Assembly (NCBI GenBank): GCA_937926325.1
Contig: CALAZQ010000216.1
Span: 1-9,728 of the forward strand
Source: an uncultured Planctomycetaceae bacterium
GTDB taxonomy: Bacteria; Planctomycetota; Planctomycetia; Pirellulales; UBA1268
Reading direction: 5' to 3'
DNA length: 9,728 nt
How positions within the stretch are numbered: position 1 is the first letter of the stretch; each line of letters begins with the position of its first letter. Position numbers and translations under genes: made by a program. This document shows positions 1 through 6,957 of the stretch, piece by piece. Under the pieces are notes generated by a model. It made no database searches and was not told where the DNA came from. It saw nothing but the letters and a program-made list of their open reading frames with translations.

Positions 1-210
1 CGCGAAAACTCCGACCGAACCGGATGAAATCGGCCGACTTGATGGCATTAACCTATCTTTTGGCGGCCGATGCTGACCGTTTTCTCTCATATCGCGCGGC
101 AATTTGTGTTCACGCCCCCTTTTCGGTAGCGTGAAGGTCTCGGCTGGACTGACGCACAGACTGCCGGTTGGTACGCGAGCCCCGTTTCGCGCGGGGAGGG
201 AGAAAACCTG

Positions 211-1470
211 ATGACGACCGCGACTCTCAAGGAAAAGCCGGTCCGCGATTTGGCAAAGCTGGCCAAGCAGCAAGGCGTGCCGGGCTGGCATGCGATGCGA
301 AAAGACCAGCTCATCAAGGCGCTGGTACGGCGGGCCAAGGCCGCCAGGCCGGCCGCTGCCGCCACGACCAGCGGGATTGTTGCCGCCCGGGCTGCCGCCG
401 GGTCGAAAAAAAATTCGCCGCGCGGGACCGCCGCCAACCGGGCAGCAAACGACTTGAAAACCGCGAGCCGCTCAGTCGCGACGGCAGGCAGTTCGAAGGC
501 TGCCCCCAGTCGTCGGGCGGCCCGCGGCCGAAACCAGGGCCCGCCCTCCCGTCAGGCCTCAATCGCCCGTCGCCGGGCTGCGGTCACTGAACAAATCCGG
601 GCCGCGCAGGACCGCCTGGCCCGGGAAAAGAGCCTGGTTAGCCGCCCCGAGCCCAGCCGTAAGCGGGCTCAACTCCGCGACCGGGCGGTGCTGATGGTTC
701 GGGGGCCACACTGGTTGCACGCTTTTTGGGAAGTCACGCCACAGAGCGTCCGCCGGGTCGAGGCTGCCATGGGGCAGGAATGGCATGCCGCCAAGCCCAC
801 ACTCCGCCTGCTGGAAGTCGTCAGCGGTGCCGCCGGCTCCCCCTCGGAACGTGTGGTGCGGGAAATCGAAATCCATGGCGGGGTGAAAAACTGGTTCATC
901 GACGTCCGCAACCCGCTGCGATGCCGGATCGAACTCGGGTATCGGTCTCGGCACGGCGAGTTTCACCCCATCTGCCGCAGCAATATCGTGAACATCGGTG
1001 CCGGCTCTCAGGGCGACTCCCTTGACGCCCATTGGGGGGACATCGCCACGAACTGCGACAAAATCTATGCAATGAGTGGCGGCTTCTCGTCCGAGGATCA
1101 TCCCCAGGAACTGCAAGAGCTGTTCGAGGAGCGACTCAAGCGGCCACTCGGCCCACCCGATTCGAACCCTTCCGGCCTCGGTGAAAGCCTTGAACAGGGA
1201 GAGCCGCTTGGCTTTCCACTTGAGGTTGAGGCCGAGATGATTGTCTACGGTGTCACTGAAAAAGGGGCCTACCTGACGATTCAGGGAGAACCGGTCGAAG
1301 TCGAAGATGACGGCGGCTTCCGCGTGCGGGTGGAGATGCCCAACAAGCGGCAGGTGATTCCGATCATGGCTCAGTCGGCGACCGGCCTCGAGCGTCAGAC
1401 CGTGGTGCTGGCCATTGAGCGAAACACCAAGGCCATGGAGCCGCACCTCCGCGAGGCCGACGAGCTGTAG
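211..1470 (+). CDS. Rho_N-like/DUF4912 domain protein
   Basis: This is a complete 419-residue protein. Residues about 11-44 (VRDLAKLAKQQGVPGW onward) resemble the SAP-like N-terminal domain of transcription terminator Rho, a small helical nucleic-acid-binding fold. Residues about 45-150 are a low-complexity, strongly basic Ala/Arg/Ser linker. Residues about 155-330 match what I know of DUF4912: PHWLHAFWE at 166-174, HGGVKNWFID at 222-231 and AMSGG at 287-291. The C-terminal 80 or so residues look like a beta-rich domain with alternating hydrophobic positions. The ATG is chosen because GGAGG (195-199) lies 11 nt upstream and the Rho_N motif begins close behind it. There is no signal peptide, so a cytoplasmic location is expected. 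DUF4912 has no established biochemical function; a nucleic-acid-associated role is only inferred from the basic N-terminus. It appears monocistronic, since the next gene is on the other strand. Confidence 0.93.
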   Translation: MTTATLKEKPVRDLAKLAKQQGVPGWHAMRKDQLIKALVRRAKAARPAAAATTSGIVAARAAAGSKKNSPRGTAANRAANDLKTASRSVATAGSSKAAPSRRAARGRNQGPPSRQASIARRRAAVTEQIRAAQDRLAREKSLVSRPEPSRKRAQLRDRAVLMVRGPHWLHAFWEVTPQSVRRVEAAMGQEWHAAKPTLRLLEVVSGAAGSPSERVVREIEIHGGVKNWFIDVRNPLRCRIELGYRSRHGEFHPICRSNIVNIGAGSQGDSLDAHWGDIATNCDKIYAMSGGFSSEDHPQELQELFEERLKRPLGPPDSNPSGLGESLEQGEPLGFPLEVEAEMIVYGVTEKGAYLTIQGEPVEVEDDGGFRVRVEMPNKRQVIPIMAQSATGLERQTVVLAIERNTKAMEPHLREADEL

Positions 1471-1827
1471 CGGGGGACAAGGGCGACGCGGAAACCGGAA
1501 GCTGTTTTCGGCGGGTGGTCGCGGCTATCATTCCCTGGCGTGAGAATGTTGGTGCCCCACCGAGGCTGTGGGGCGGTAAGTTTTCTGCCATGACCGTGCT
1601 GTGTCGAACCTATGCCGGTGAGCTCTTAACGAGGCTCGTCGGGTGCCAATATGGTGCCGGCCGCGTGCAATGCCGACCTGCTGCTCCTTGCTGAGTATGC
1701 GGGATTCGGTTGCAGGCCCCGGAACTGAGGCACCCTCCTTTTGGATTGGCGAGCTCTCCGCATTCCACGGCACCACGGCATTGCGGTGGATCACTTATCG
1801 CCCCGCGGCCTCGCCGGCGGAGCGGCA
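1471..1827. other. Intergenic gap with no recognisable gene
   Basis: This is a 357-bp stretch between the DUF4912 gene and the small minus-strand membrane protein gene. The open frames that cross it have no start with a good Shine-Dalgarno, no recognisable motif and irregular composition, so I read it as non-coding. It contains a GC-rich hairpin (1554-1574) that may end the DUF4912 transcript, and a perfect 8-bp tandem duplication, CCACGGCA twice at 1765-1780. I saw no tRNA, repeat array or mobile-element remnant. Confidence 0.6.
1554..1583 (+). terminator. Possible terminator of the DUF4912 gene
   Basis: A perfect 7-bp GC-rich stem, GCCCCAC (1554-1560) with GTGGGGC (1568-1574), has a 7-nt loop and sits 84 nt after the DUF4912 stop codon. 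A short T run (TTTT, 1580-1583) follows five bases past the stem. The T-tract is weak and displaced, so factor-dependent termination or a chance hairpin are both possible. Confidence 0.35.
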
Positions 1828-2103
1828 TCAACCCTTGCCGCGATCGCGGTCCGCCGGCCCGCTTGTTGGCCCAGATGAGCCGGCCTCGAGCGTCAGCAGG
1901 CCTCCGGCAACGGCTGTTGTCACCACCGCCGCCGCCCAGACGACACCGATTCCCAGCGCCGTTCGCAGGCAGATGCCGCCACCGACCTGATCGCCGACCC
2001 CGGTCAGCAACCCGCCGAGGGCCAGCACCAATACCAGCACCAGCGGCAGCAGCAGCGAGAGCGCGACTCCCCAGGCAAGCAAACGGCGGGCAATCGGAAT
2101 CAT
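1828..2103 (-). CDS. Small two-helix membrane protein of unknown function
   Basis: This 91-residue hypothetical protein starts MIPIARRLLAWG. Two hydrophobic segments are clear: residues about 8-33 (a run dominated by Leu and Val) and about 47-69 (LRTALGIGVVWAAAVVTTAV). A short Gly-rich loop joins them, and the hydrophilic tail is rich in Gly, Ser, Asp and Arg. The N-terminal Arg pair before the first helix suggests the N-terminus is cytoplasmic. The frame stays open 38 codons further upstream, but I chose the ATG at 2103 because the upstream part has no membrane or signal character and a GGAG lies 9 nt before this ATG. It is divergent from the exported hydrolase gene at 2240, so the two may share a control region. 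No family was recognised. The clean pairing of two transmembrane segments with a charged tail argues that it is a real gene rather than a shadow frame. Confidence 0.62.
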   Translation of the reverse strand: MIPIARRLLAWGVALSLLLPLVLVLVLALGGLLTGVGDQVGGGICLRTALGIGVVWAAAVVTTAVAGGLLTLEAGSSGPTSGPADRDRGKG

Positions 2104-2239
2104 CCGGAAGAACTCCGCTGGTAAACAGGAGGGGATGGGGCGTTTGTGCGGCCAGGCAGTGGAGGGCGAACCCTTCACCAGACGACCAGAATGGTAGTGT
2201 ACGCTGCGGCACGGCACGAAACAGCGGAGGACGCCACCG
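2104..2239. promoter_or_regulatory. Divergent intergenic region, presumed promoters
   Basis: These 136 bp separate two divergently oriented genes, so promoters for both must lie here or nearby. I could not find a convincing sigma-70-like -35/-10 pair in either direction, and no operator palindrome stands out. The placement is inferred from gene layout only. Confidence 0.3.
2226..2230 (+). promoter_or_regulatory. Shine-Dalgarno deciding the GTG start at 2240
   Basis: GGAGG lies 9 nt upstream of the GTG at 2240. The next in-frame ATG (2351) has no comparable purine-rich site and would remove the Arg residues that precede the hydrophobic signal segment, so the GTG is preferred. Confidence 0.6.
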
Positions 2240-4669
2240 GTGGGAGGTCAGGACGGGCACGGGACGGCATTCCACGGGCCGCCAGCGGCGTCGCCGCTGA
2301 AAGGCCGCTCGCAGGCCCCGCGGCCGACGGCCCGGATCCGCGGGTGGCTCATGCTGTTGGCGCTGGCCGGTGGCGATCCAGCCACCGCCGACCGGGTCGA
2401 TCTCGATGACGGCCGCAGCCTGACGGGCCGATTTGCCCTGCTTCCCGGCGTCAGCGTCGATGCCGACGAGCGGGAGGGGGAGGCGGCCACGGCCGTGATG
2501 TGCGACGACGGCCTGACCCGCACCTTCGTGCCCCGCCGGCGGGTGGTCGCCGCCGAGAAGAGCCCCGTCGATGCCGGCCTGGAACGGATCGAGATTCCCC
2601 AGCGGGTTCCGGATGGTGGCCGCCGCGTTGCCGGCGTCGGCGGGGTCCTCGCAGCCACGCCGTTCGATGAATTCGGGCGGCGAATTCTCTCCCTCGCCAC
2701 CGCCTCGGGCCGACTCGATATCGTGCAGGGCATCACCACGATCACCCCCCGCTGGACTGCCGTGGAAGGCCTGCTGACCGACCAGACCCATCGCATCGAC
2801 ATGCGGCTGGCGACATCGTCCATTCCCCGCGACACGCTCCGCCGGGTGATTGAGCGACAGATCGACAGGAATGACATCGACCAGCGGCTGCAATTTGTCC
2901 GGCTGCTGCTTCAGGCCTCGCGGTACCGTGAGGCGGCTGCCGAGCTTGAGCAACTCACCGCAGACTTTCCTGGTGCCACCGACCTCCGCGACCAACAGCA
3001 GAGCCTGGCCGCGCTCGCGGCGGGGCAGCTCCTTGACGAGATTCGGCTGCGGCGGCAGGCCGGTCAGGACCGGCTGGTGATCCAGCTGCTGGAGTCCTTT
3101 CCGGCAGGGGACGGCACCGGCGAACTGCTGCAGGCAGTCGCGGAAATTCGTGATGGCTATCGCGAGCGGCTCGACCGGGCTGGCCGGCTGGTGGCCCTGC
3201 TGCGGGACCAGGCCGCCGCTGTTGCCGACGCCCGTGACCGTGAGGCGGCCGTCCGGCTGACCGACGAGATTGCCGCGCAGCTCACCTTCGCCACCCTCGA
3301 TCGCCTGGTGGTCTTTGAGCGAATCGCCGGCGACGGGCAGCTGGCGGCAGAGCAGAGCCTGGCACTGGGACTCAGCGGCTGGTTGGCCGGGGCTGACCGG
3401 TCACAGGTCAACCTCAAGCTTGCCCTCTCGACGGCCCGGGTCAGGGAACTGCTTCGCGGCTACCTGACTGCAGGCACCGACGACGAGCGGGCTGCACTCC
3501 GGCGGCGACTTGCCGATGAGGAGGCCTTCGATCCGCCGACGGTGGCCGCGGTGGCCGCCCAGATGCTGCCGCCACTGCCGGCTCCCGCGGCCGACAACGA
3601 CGGCCTGTTCACGATTGACGTCCCCCGCCCGGCCACCGCCGGCAGTCCCGCCGAAACCTTCCGCTGCCTGGTGCAGCTGCCCCCTGAATATGACGCCCGC
3701 CGGCGGTATCCCGCCATCGTCAGCCTGCATGCCGCCTGGAGCACCCCCCTGAACCAGATTGAGTGGTGGGCGGGCATGCCTGACGAGCAGGGGCGGCGGA
3801 ACGGACAGGCAGGCCGCCACGGCGGAATCATCATCGCCCCCGCCTGGGCCGACCCCAACCAGCAGACCTACGGGTACACCGCCCGAGAGCATGCGGCTGT
3901 GCTGGCAGCCCTCCGCGAGGCCTCCCGCCGGTTCGCCATCGACTCTGACCGGGTGTTCCTCTCCGGCCATTCACTCGGCGGAGATGCGGCCTGGGACATC
4001 GGCCTGGCCCATCCCGATCTCTGGGCGGGCGTCGTGGTGATCGCCGGGTCGGCGGCCCGGTACATCAACCACTATCACCCCAATGCCGAACAGCTTCCGC
4101 TCTATCTGGTCGCCGGCGGCCTCGACCAGGCCAGCTTCACCGCCAACGAGATGGACCTCGATCGCTACCTGCTGAAAAACTACGACGTCACGTATGTCGA
4201 ATACCGGGGGCGGGGACACGAGCATTTCTCGGACGAGATTATTCGCATCTTCGACTGGATGAGCCGCCGGAAGCGAAACTTTTTCCCCCGTTCCATCGAG
4301 GCGGTGAGCCTGCGGCCGGGGGACCGCTTTTTCTGGTGGATCGAAATGGACGCACCACCACCGCGAACGATGATCCTGCCGACCGACTGGCCAGCCGGGC
4401 AGGCCATCCGGCCCTTCGCGCTCGCGGGCAAGGCGACCAGCGGCAACCGCATCTCGGTTCGCTGCGGGGCCGATCGGGTGCGAATCTGGCTCGCCCCCGA
4501 ACTGGTCGATTTCAAGCGGCCCGTCACCGTCTCGCTCGGTGGCCGCCAACTCCATCGCGGCGAACTGACACCCGACATCGATGTCCTGCTCGAGGACCTC
4601 CGCACCCGCTGCGACTACCAGCACCCCTTCTGGGCCGTGATCGACTCCAGCAACGCCCCAGGGCGTTAG
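2240..4669 (+). CDS. Exported multidomain alpha/beta hydrolase (esterase/peptidase-like)
   Basis: This 809-residue protein probably carries an export signal: Arg32 and Arg34, a short hydrophobic segment at 36-45 (WLMLLALAGG) and an ATA-D cleavage-like site after residue 50. The signal is atypical because it follows a 30-residue hydrophilic leader. Residues about 51-190 are beta-rich and open with VDLDDGRSLTGRF. Residues about 198-340 are helical and TPR-like or coiled (RYREAAAELEQL, then many Arg/Gln/Leu heptads). Residues about 455-680 form an alpha/beta hydrolase domain with the nucleophile elbow GHSLGG (Ser578). A likely acid is Asp629 in VAGGLDQ, and the base is likely His660 in GRGHEHF, in the standard order Ser-Asp-His. 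The last 130 residues make a further beta-rich domain. Related catalytic domains occur in prolyl-oligopeptidase-like and feruloyl/PHB-esterase-like enzymes. The substrate cannot be told from sequence; hydrolysis of an ester or peptide outside the cytoplasm is the inference. Confidence 0.88.
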   Translation: MGGQDGHGTAFHGPPAASPLKGRSQAPRPTARIRGWLMLLALAGGDPATADRVDLDDGRSLTGRFALLPGVSVDADEREGEAATAVMCDDGLTRTFVPRRRVVAAEKSPVDAGLERIEIPQRVPDGGRRVAGVGGVLAATPFDEFGRRILSLATASGRLDIVQGITTITPRWTAVEGLLTDQTHRIDMRLATSSIPRDTLRRVIERQIDRNDIDQRLQFVRLLLQASRYREAAAELEQLTADFPGATDLRDQQQSLAALAAGQLLDEIRLRRQAGQDRLVIQLLESFPAGDGTGELLQAVAEIRDGYRERLDRAGRLVALLRDQAAAVADARDREAAVRLTDEIAAQLTFATLDRLVVFERIAGDGQLAAEQSLALGLSGWLAGADRSQVNLKLALSTARVRELLRGYLTAGTDDERAALRRRLADEEAFDPPTVAAVAAQMLPPLPAPAADNDGLFTIDVPRPATAGSPAETFRCLVQLPPEYDARRRYPAIVSLHAAWSTPLNQIEWWAGMPDEQGRRNGQAGRHGGIIIAPAWADPNQQTYGYTAREHAAVLAALREASRRFAIDSDRVFLSGHSLGGDAAWDIGLAHPDLWAGVVVIAGSAARYINHYHPNAEQLPLYLVAGGLDQASFTANEMDLDRYLLKNYDVTYVEYRGRGHEHFSDEIIRIFDWMSRRKRNFFPRSIEAVSLRPGDRFFWWIEMDAPPPRTMILPTDWPAGQAIRPFALAGKATSGNRISVRCGADRVRIWLAPELVDFKRPVTVSLGGRQLHRGELTPDIDVLLEDLRTRCDYQHPFWAVIDSSNAPGR
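4652..4667. other. Hairpin at the convergent gene junction
   Basis: AACGCC (4652-4657) and GGCGTT (4662-4667) pair perfectly around a CCAG tetraloop. The hairpin runs into the first base of the hydrolase TAG stop (4667-4669). On the other strand it lies 11 nt beyond the stop of the 686-residue gene. There is no clean T-tract on either side, so it may act as a 3' end structure or weak two-way terminator, or be incidental. Confidence 0.35.
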
Positions 4670-4678
4670 GGCCGCTCA

Positions 4679-6739
4679 TCAATTTGTTTGCGGCTCCTTG
4701 GGGCGGCTGGCAACCTCTTCATTGGGCTGGTCGCTCTTTGCGTTTTCCTGCGGCAGGGTCAGCCCGCCGATGAACCAGCCGTCCTCGAGCGTTTGCATCA
4801 CAAAACCACCTGTTCCGAAATACTGACGAACGCTCTCGAAGTCGGGCAGCGTGCTGCCGTCAATCTTCTGGTCACGCACCGTTCCCGGCTTTCCGTCACC
4901 GAGCAGGTTATTGAGAATCTGCCCCATCACGCTCTTCGACTTGGGCATCGAGCCTCGCTTGAGCATTTCATAGGAGGGACGGATCGACTCGTCCGACCGG
5001 CCGAACCCCTGCAGCACAAGCCGGCCCGGAAAGAGCGTCTGCAGTTCCTTCACCACCAGGGTGTAGTCAGGCCGCGACAGCAGCGAGTCACCACTTTCGG
5101 CGGTGGTCAGCACCCGCTCGAGAATGTCCCGGTGGGAAGCGATCAACAGATGGCCATGGGAAACGGTCACCGCCGAGTGCGGCAGGAGTTTTTCCTCTTT
5201 CTCTCGCAGCCGCCGCCGCCGGTCGCGGCGGTCATCGTCATCGTCGGCATGGGCAATCCCGCCACCGGGCGTCTCGATTTCGAGCTTCGGGATCTCCATG
5301 GACCGATCGATCAGTTCCCAGATCACCACGCCATGAGCCTCGATCCGTCGCATGTCGGGATCGGTCGCCATGCTCTTGCCGACGGTGGCCGCAACCTTTT
5401 CGGGGTCGGCCGCCTCAATCGCGATCACCAGCCGCTCACTATCGACGCCGATCGGCTCGACGTAGTCGCCCAGAATGGCAACCCGCGTCCCCAGTCCGGC
5501 AATCAGGTCGGTTTCGACATCGATCTGCGGGCCATCGGGATCCTCCTTGAGCGAAGCAATGACGTCGTCGAAGACCCCCTTCTCGCCGACGATGTCGTCC
5601 ACCAACGACTCAGCCGAGTGAAACGCTGTCTCGATATCCCACTGCAACGCCGACCAACTGGAGGCGTCTGCCGGCACCCACGCGGGCGGCTCGATGGTGT
5701 CGGTGTCGGGAAACCGCAGCATCCGGGCGGCCAGATCGTAGCGGTCCGGCGAGGCCGGGTCGCGGCCGGGCAGCGGGGGGGCATAGACGATCGTCTGGTG
5801 ACGCAGTTCCCGGGGCCCGTCGTCGAAGATCAGGGCACCACCCATCGACTTGACGGCATCAAACCCCTGCCGGCCGAGAATCTCAACATAGTCCGGTCCC
5901 TTGCGGCGATCCTGCGGCGGGTGGGTGGACTTGTAGGCAGTGGCGAACGTGAACGGATCGACAAACCACCGCAGCGTTGCTGCCGCCGGTGGCAGGCCTT
6001 CCAGGGATCGCTCGGCGACGCTTGTGAATGTTGTCAGTGATGCGAGCGAATCCTGTCGGCCCGTCTCCAGCACGGTCAGCACATGATGCACTTGGACCGG
6101 ATCATCACCGACGACCAGGGCCGATTCCTGGTGAACGACTGCCACGAGTCGCTCGGCGGGTGCGGTTTCGGTCTCCTCATCATCAGCCCGCGGCTCCTCC
6201 GGGGGCAGCCGGTAGACCTTGATCACTTCCTGATAGTCAGCCAGCCGCTGGGCCTGCTGCTCGAGCAGGCGGGCATCGATCTGCTCGAGAAGCTTGCGGG
6301 TTTCGTCGTCGTGGCCGGTGGTATCGACCAGCAGCACGGTGGCCAGCCGATCGGGTTCGGGCACAATCGCTGCGAGTGCAATCTCGCCGCCGGGCACCTC
6401 ACCGAGATCTTCGAGTGTCAATCCAAGCTTGCCCAGCCGCCGCTTCCCAGCCTTGGAAAGCTGCTCACGGAAACTCTTGACGAAGGCCTCCATGCTGGGG
6501 TCCTGCAAAAGTTTGCCGTACTGGGTGCGGTCAAAGCTCTCCTGGAGCGCAAGCGGATCGGCAATGCTCAACCAGGCCGCGGTCGTGGCGGGAAACACCG
6601 TTTCGCTCGGTTTGAACGCCGGTTCGGCCGCCGCCGGACTCGCTGCCAGCACAATCGCCACCACGGCAAGGCGAGCACGTCGCCGGTTGCTGGTGACCGG
6701 GGCCCATTCACTCGCACGAGGGCTCGTCATTCCGTCCAC
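4679..6739 (-). CDS. Exported protein of unknown function, 686 residues
   Basis: A clear signal peptide is present: NRRRAR at 18-23, hydrophobic core LAVVAIVLAA at 24-33, and SPAAA before Glu39, giving predicted cleavage after residue 38. The mature protein is soluble-looking with no further membrane segment, so it is probably periplasmic or extracellular. It is rich in alternating beta and helical stretches, and has a strikingly charged insert at about 499-515, five Asp followed by an Arg-rich and Lys/Glu-rich run. Its overall style (ETVFPATTAAWLSI near the mature N-terminus, repeated units such as LVAVVHQESALVVGDD and HGHLLIASHRDILERVL) recalls DUF3352-like exported proteins of planctomycetes, but I cannot confirm the family. 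The GTG at 6739 is chosen over the ATG at 6730 because AAGGAG lies 7 nt before it; both keep the signal peptide. The frame is open further upstream, but that part has no coding character. It converges with the hydrolase gene, with 9 bp between stop codons. Confidence 0.85.
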   Translation of the reverse strand: MDGMTSPRASEWAPVTSNRRRARLAVVAIVLAASPAAAEPAFKPSETVFPATTAAWLSIADPLALQESFDRTQYGKLLQDPSMEAFVKSFREQLSKAGKRRLGKLGLTLEDLGEVPGGEIALAAIVPEPDRLATVLLVDTTGHDDETRKLLEQIDARLLEQQAQRLADYQEVIKVYRLPPEEPRADDEETETAPAERLVAVVHQESALVVGDDPVQVHHVLTVLETGRQDSLASLTTFTSVAERSLEGLPPAAATLRWFVDPFTFATAYKSTHPPQDRRKGPDYVEILGRQGFDAVKSMGGALIFDDGPRELRHQTIVYAPPLPGRDPASPDRYDLAARMLRFPDTDTIEPPAWVPADASSWSALQWDIETAFHSAESLVDDIVGEKGVFDDVIASLKEDPDGPQIDVETDLIAGLGTRVAILGDYVEPIGVDSERLVIAIEAADPEKVAATVGKSMATDPDMRRIEAHGVVIWELIDRSMEIPKLEIETPGGGIAHADDDDDRRDRRRRLREKEEKLLPHSAVTVSHGHLLIASHRDILERVLTTAESGDSLLSRPDYTLVVKELQTLFPGRLVLQGFGRSDESIRPSYEMLKRGSMPKSKSVMGQILNNLLGDGKPGTVRDQKIDGSTLPDFESVRQYFGTGGFVMQTLEDGWFIGGLTLPQENAKSDQPNEEVASRPKEPQTN

Positions 6740-6746
6740 AGATGCA

Positions 6747-6752
6747 CTCCTT
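6747..6752 (-). promoter_or_regulatory. Shine-Dalgarno deciding the GTG start at 6739
   Basis: On the minus strand AAGGAG is followed by a 7-nt spacer (TGCATCT) and GTG. The ATG nine bases further on would have a 16-nt spacer, too long for efficient initiation from this site. Confidence 0.6.
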
Positions 6753-6920
6753 CGGATTCCGTGAGCCGGCGGGAACTCCACACGTTTCCGGCCAAACCAT
6801 CGACGTGAGCCACCGGGGCGGGAGCCGGACGCACCAGACCCAAGGCCTGATGGAACCGACTGCCCACGTTTGTAGTCGCCGGGGAGTGTCTCAGGCTTGC
6901 CCATTTTTCTCAACATCAAC

Positions 6921-6954
6921 TTTCCGGCGGTTTCGGTCGCTTTCCCGCCAGAAA
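6921..6954 (-). terminator. Stem-loop after the membrane protein gene
   Basis: On the minus strand TTTCTGGCGG pairs with CCGCCGGAAA over 10 bp with one U-G wobble, around a 14-nt loop. It begins four bases beyond the stop codon of the membrane protein gene. No uridine run follows, so it is not a classical intrinsic terminator. It could mark the end of the argG operon transcript or stabilise its 3' end. The rest of the 218-bp gap up to the next gene contains nothing else I can support. Confidence 0.4.
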
Positions 6955-6957
6955 CAC

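Noticed and set aside
106..134. TTGTGT and TAGCGT spaced 17 bp, before the DUF4912 gene
   Set aside because: Both boxes match the sigma-70 consensus poorly (about half the positions), so it is not supported as a promoter.
1765..1780. Perfect tandem duplication CCACGGCA
   Set aside because: Two 8-bp copies in non-coding DNA are easily produced by slippage and carry no other sign of function.
1838..1849. 12-bp palindrome CCGCGATCGCGG
   Set aside because: It lies inside the coding end of the small membrane protein and is of a size expected by chance in high-GC DNA.
1610..2995. Long minus-strand open frame (461 codons) overlapping the small membrane protein and the hydrolase gene
   Set aside because: It has no recognisable motif, runs antisense to most of the first third of the hydrolase, and is of low-complexity Arg/Gly/Pro type expected from a shadow frame in high-GC DNA.
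4688..6040. Plus-strand open frame of 450 codons opposite the 686-residue protein gene
   Set aside because: It is antisense to a gene with a clear signal peptide and protein-like composition; its own translation is His/Arg/Gln-rich with no motif.
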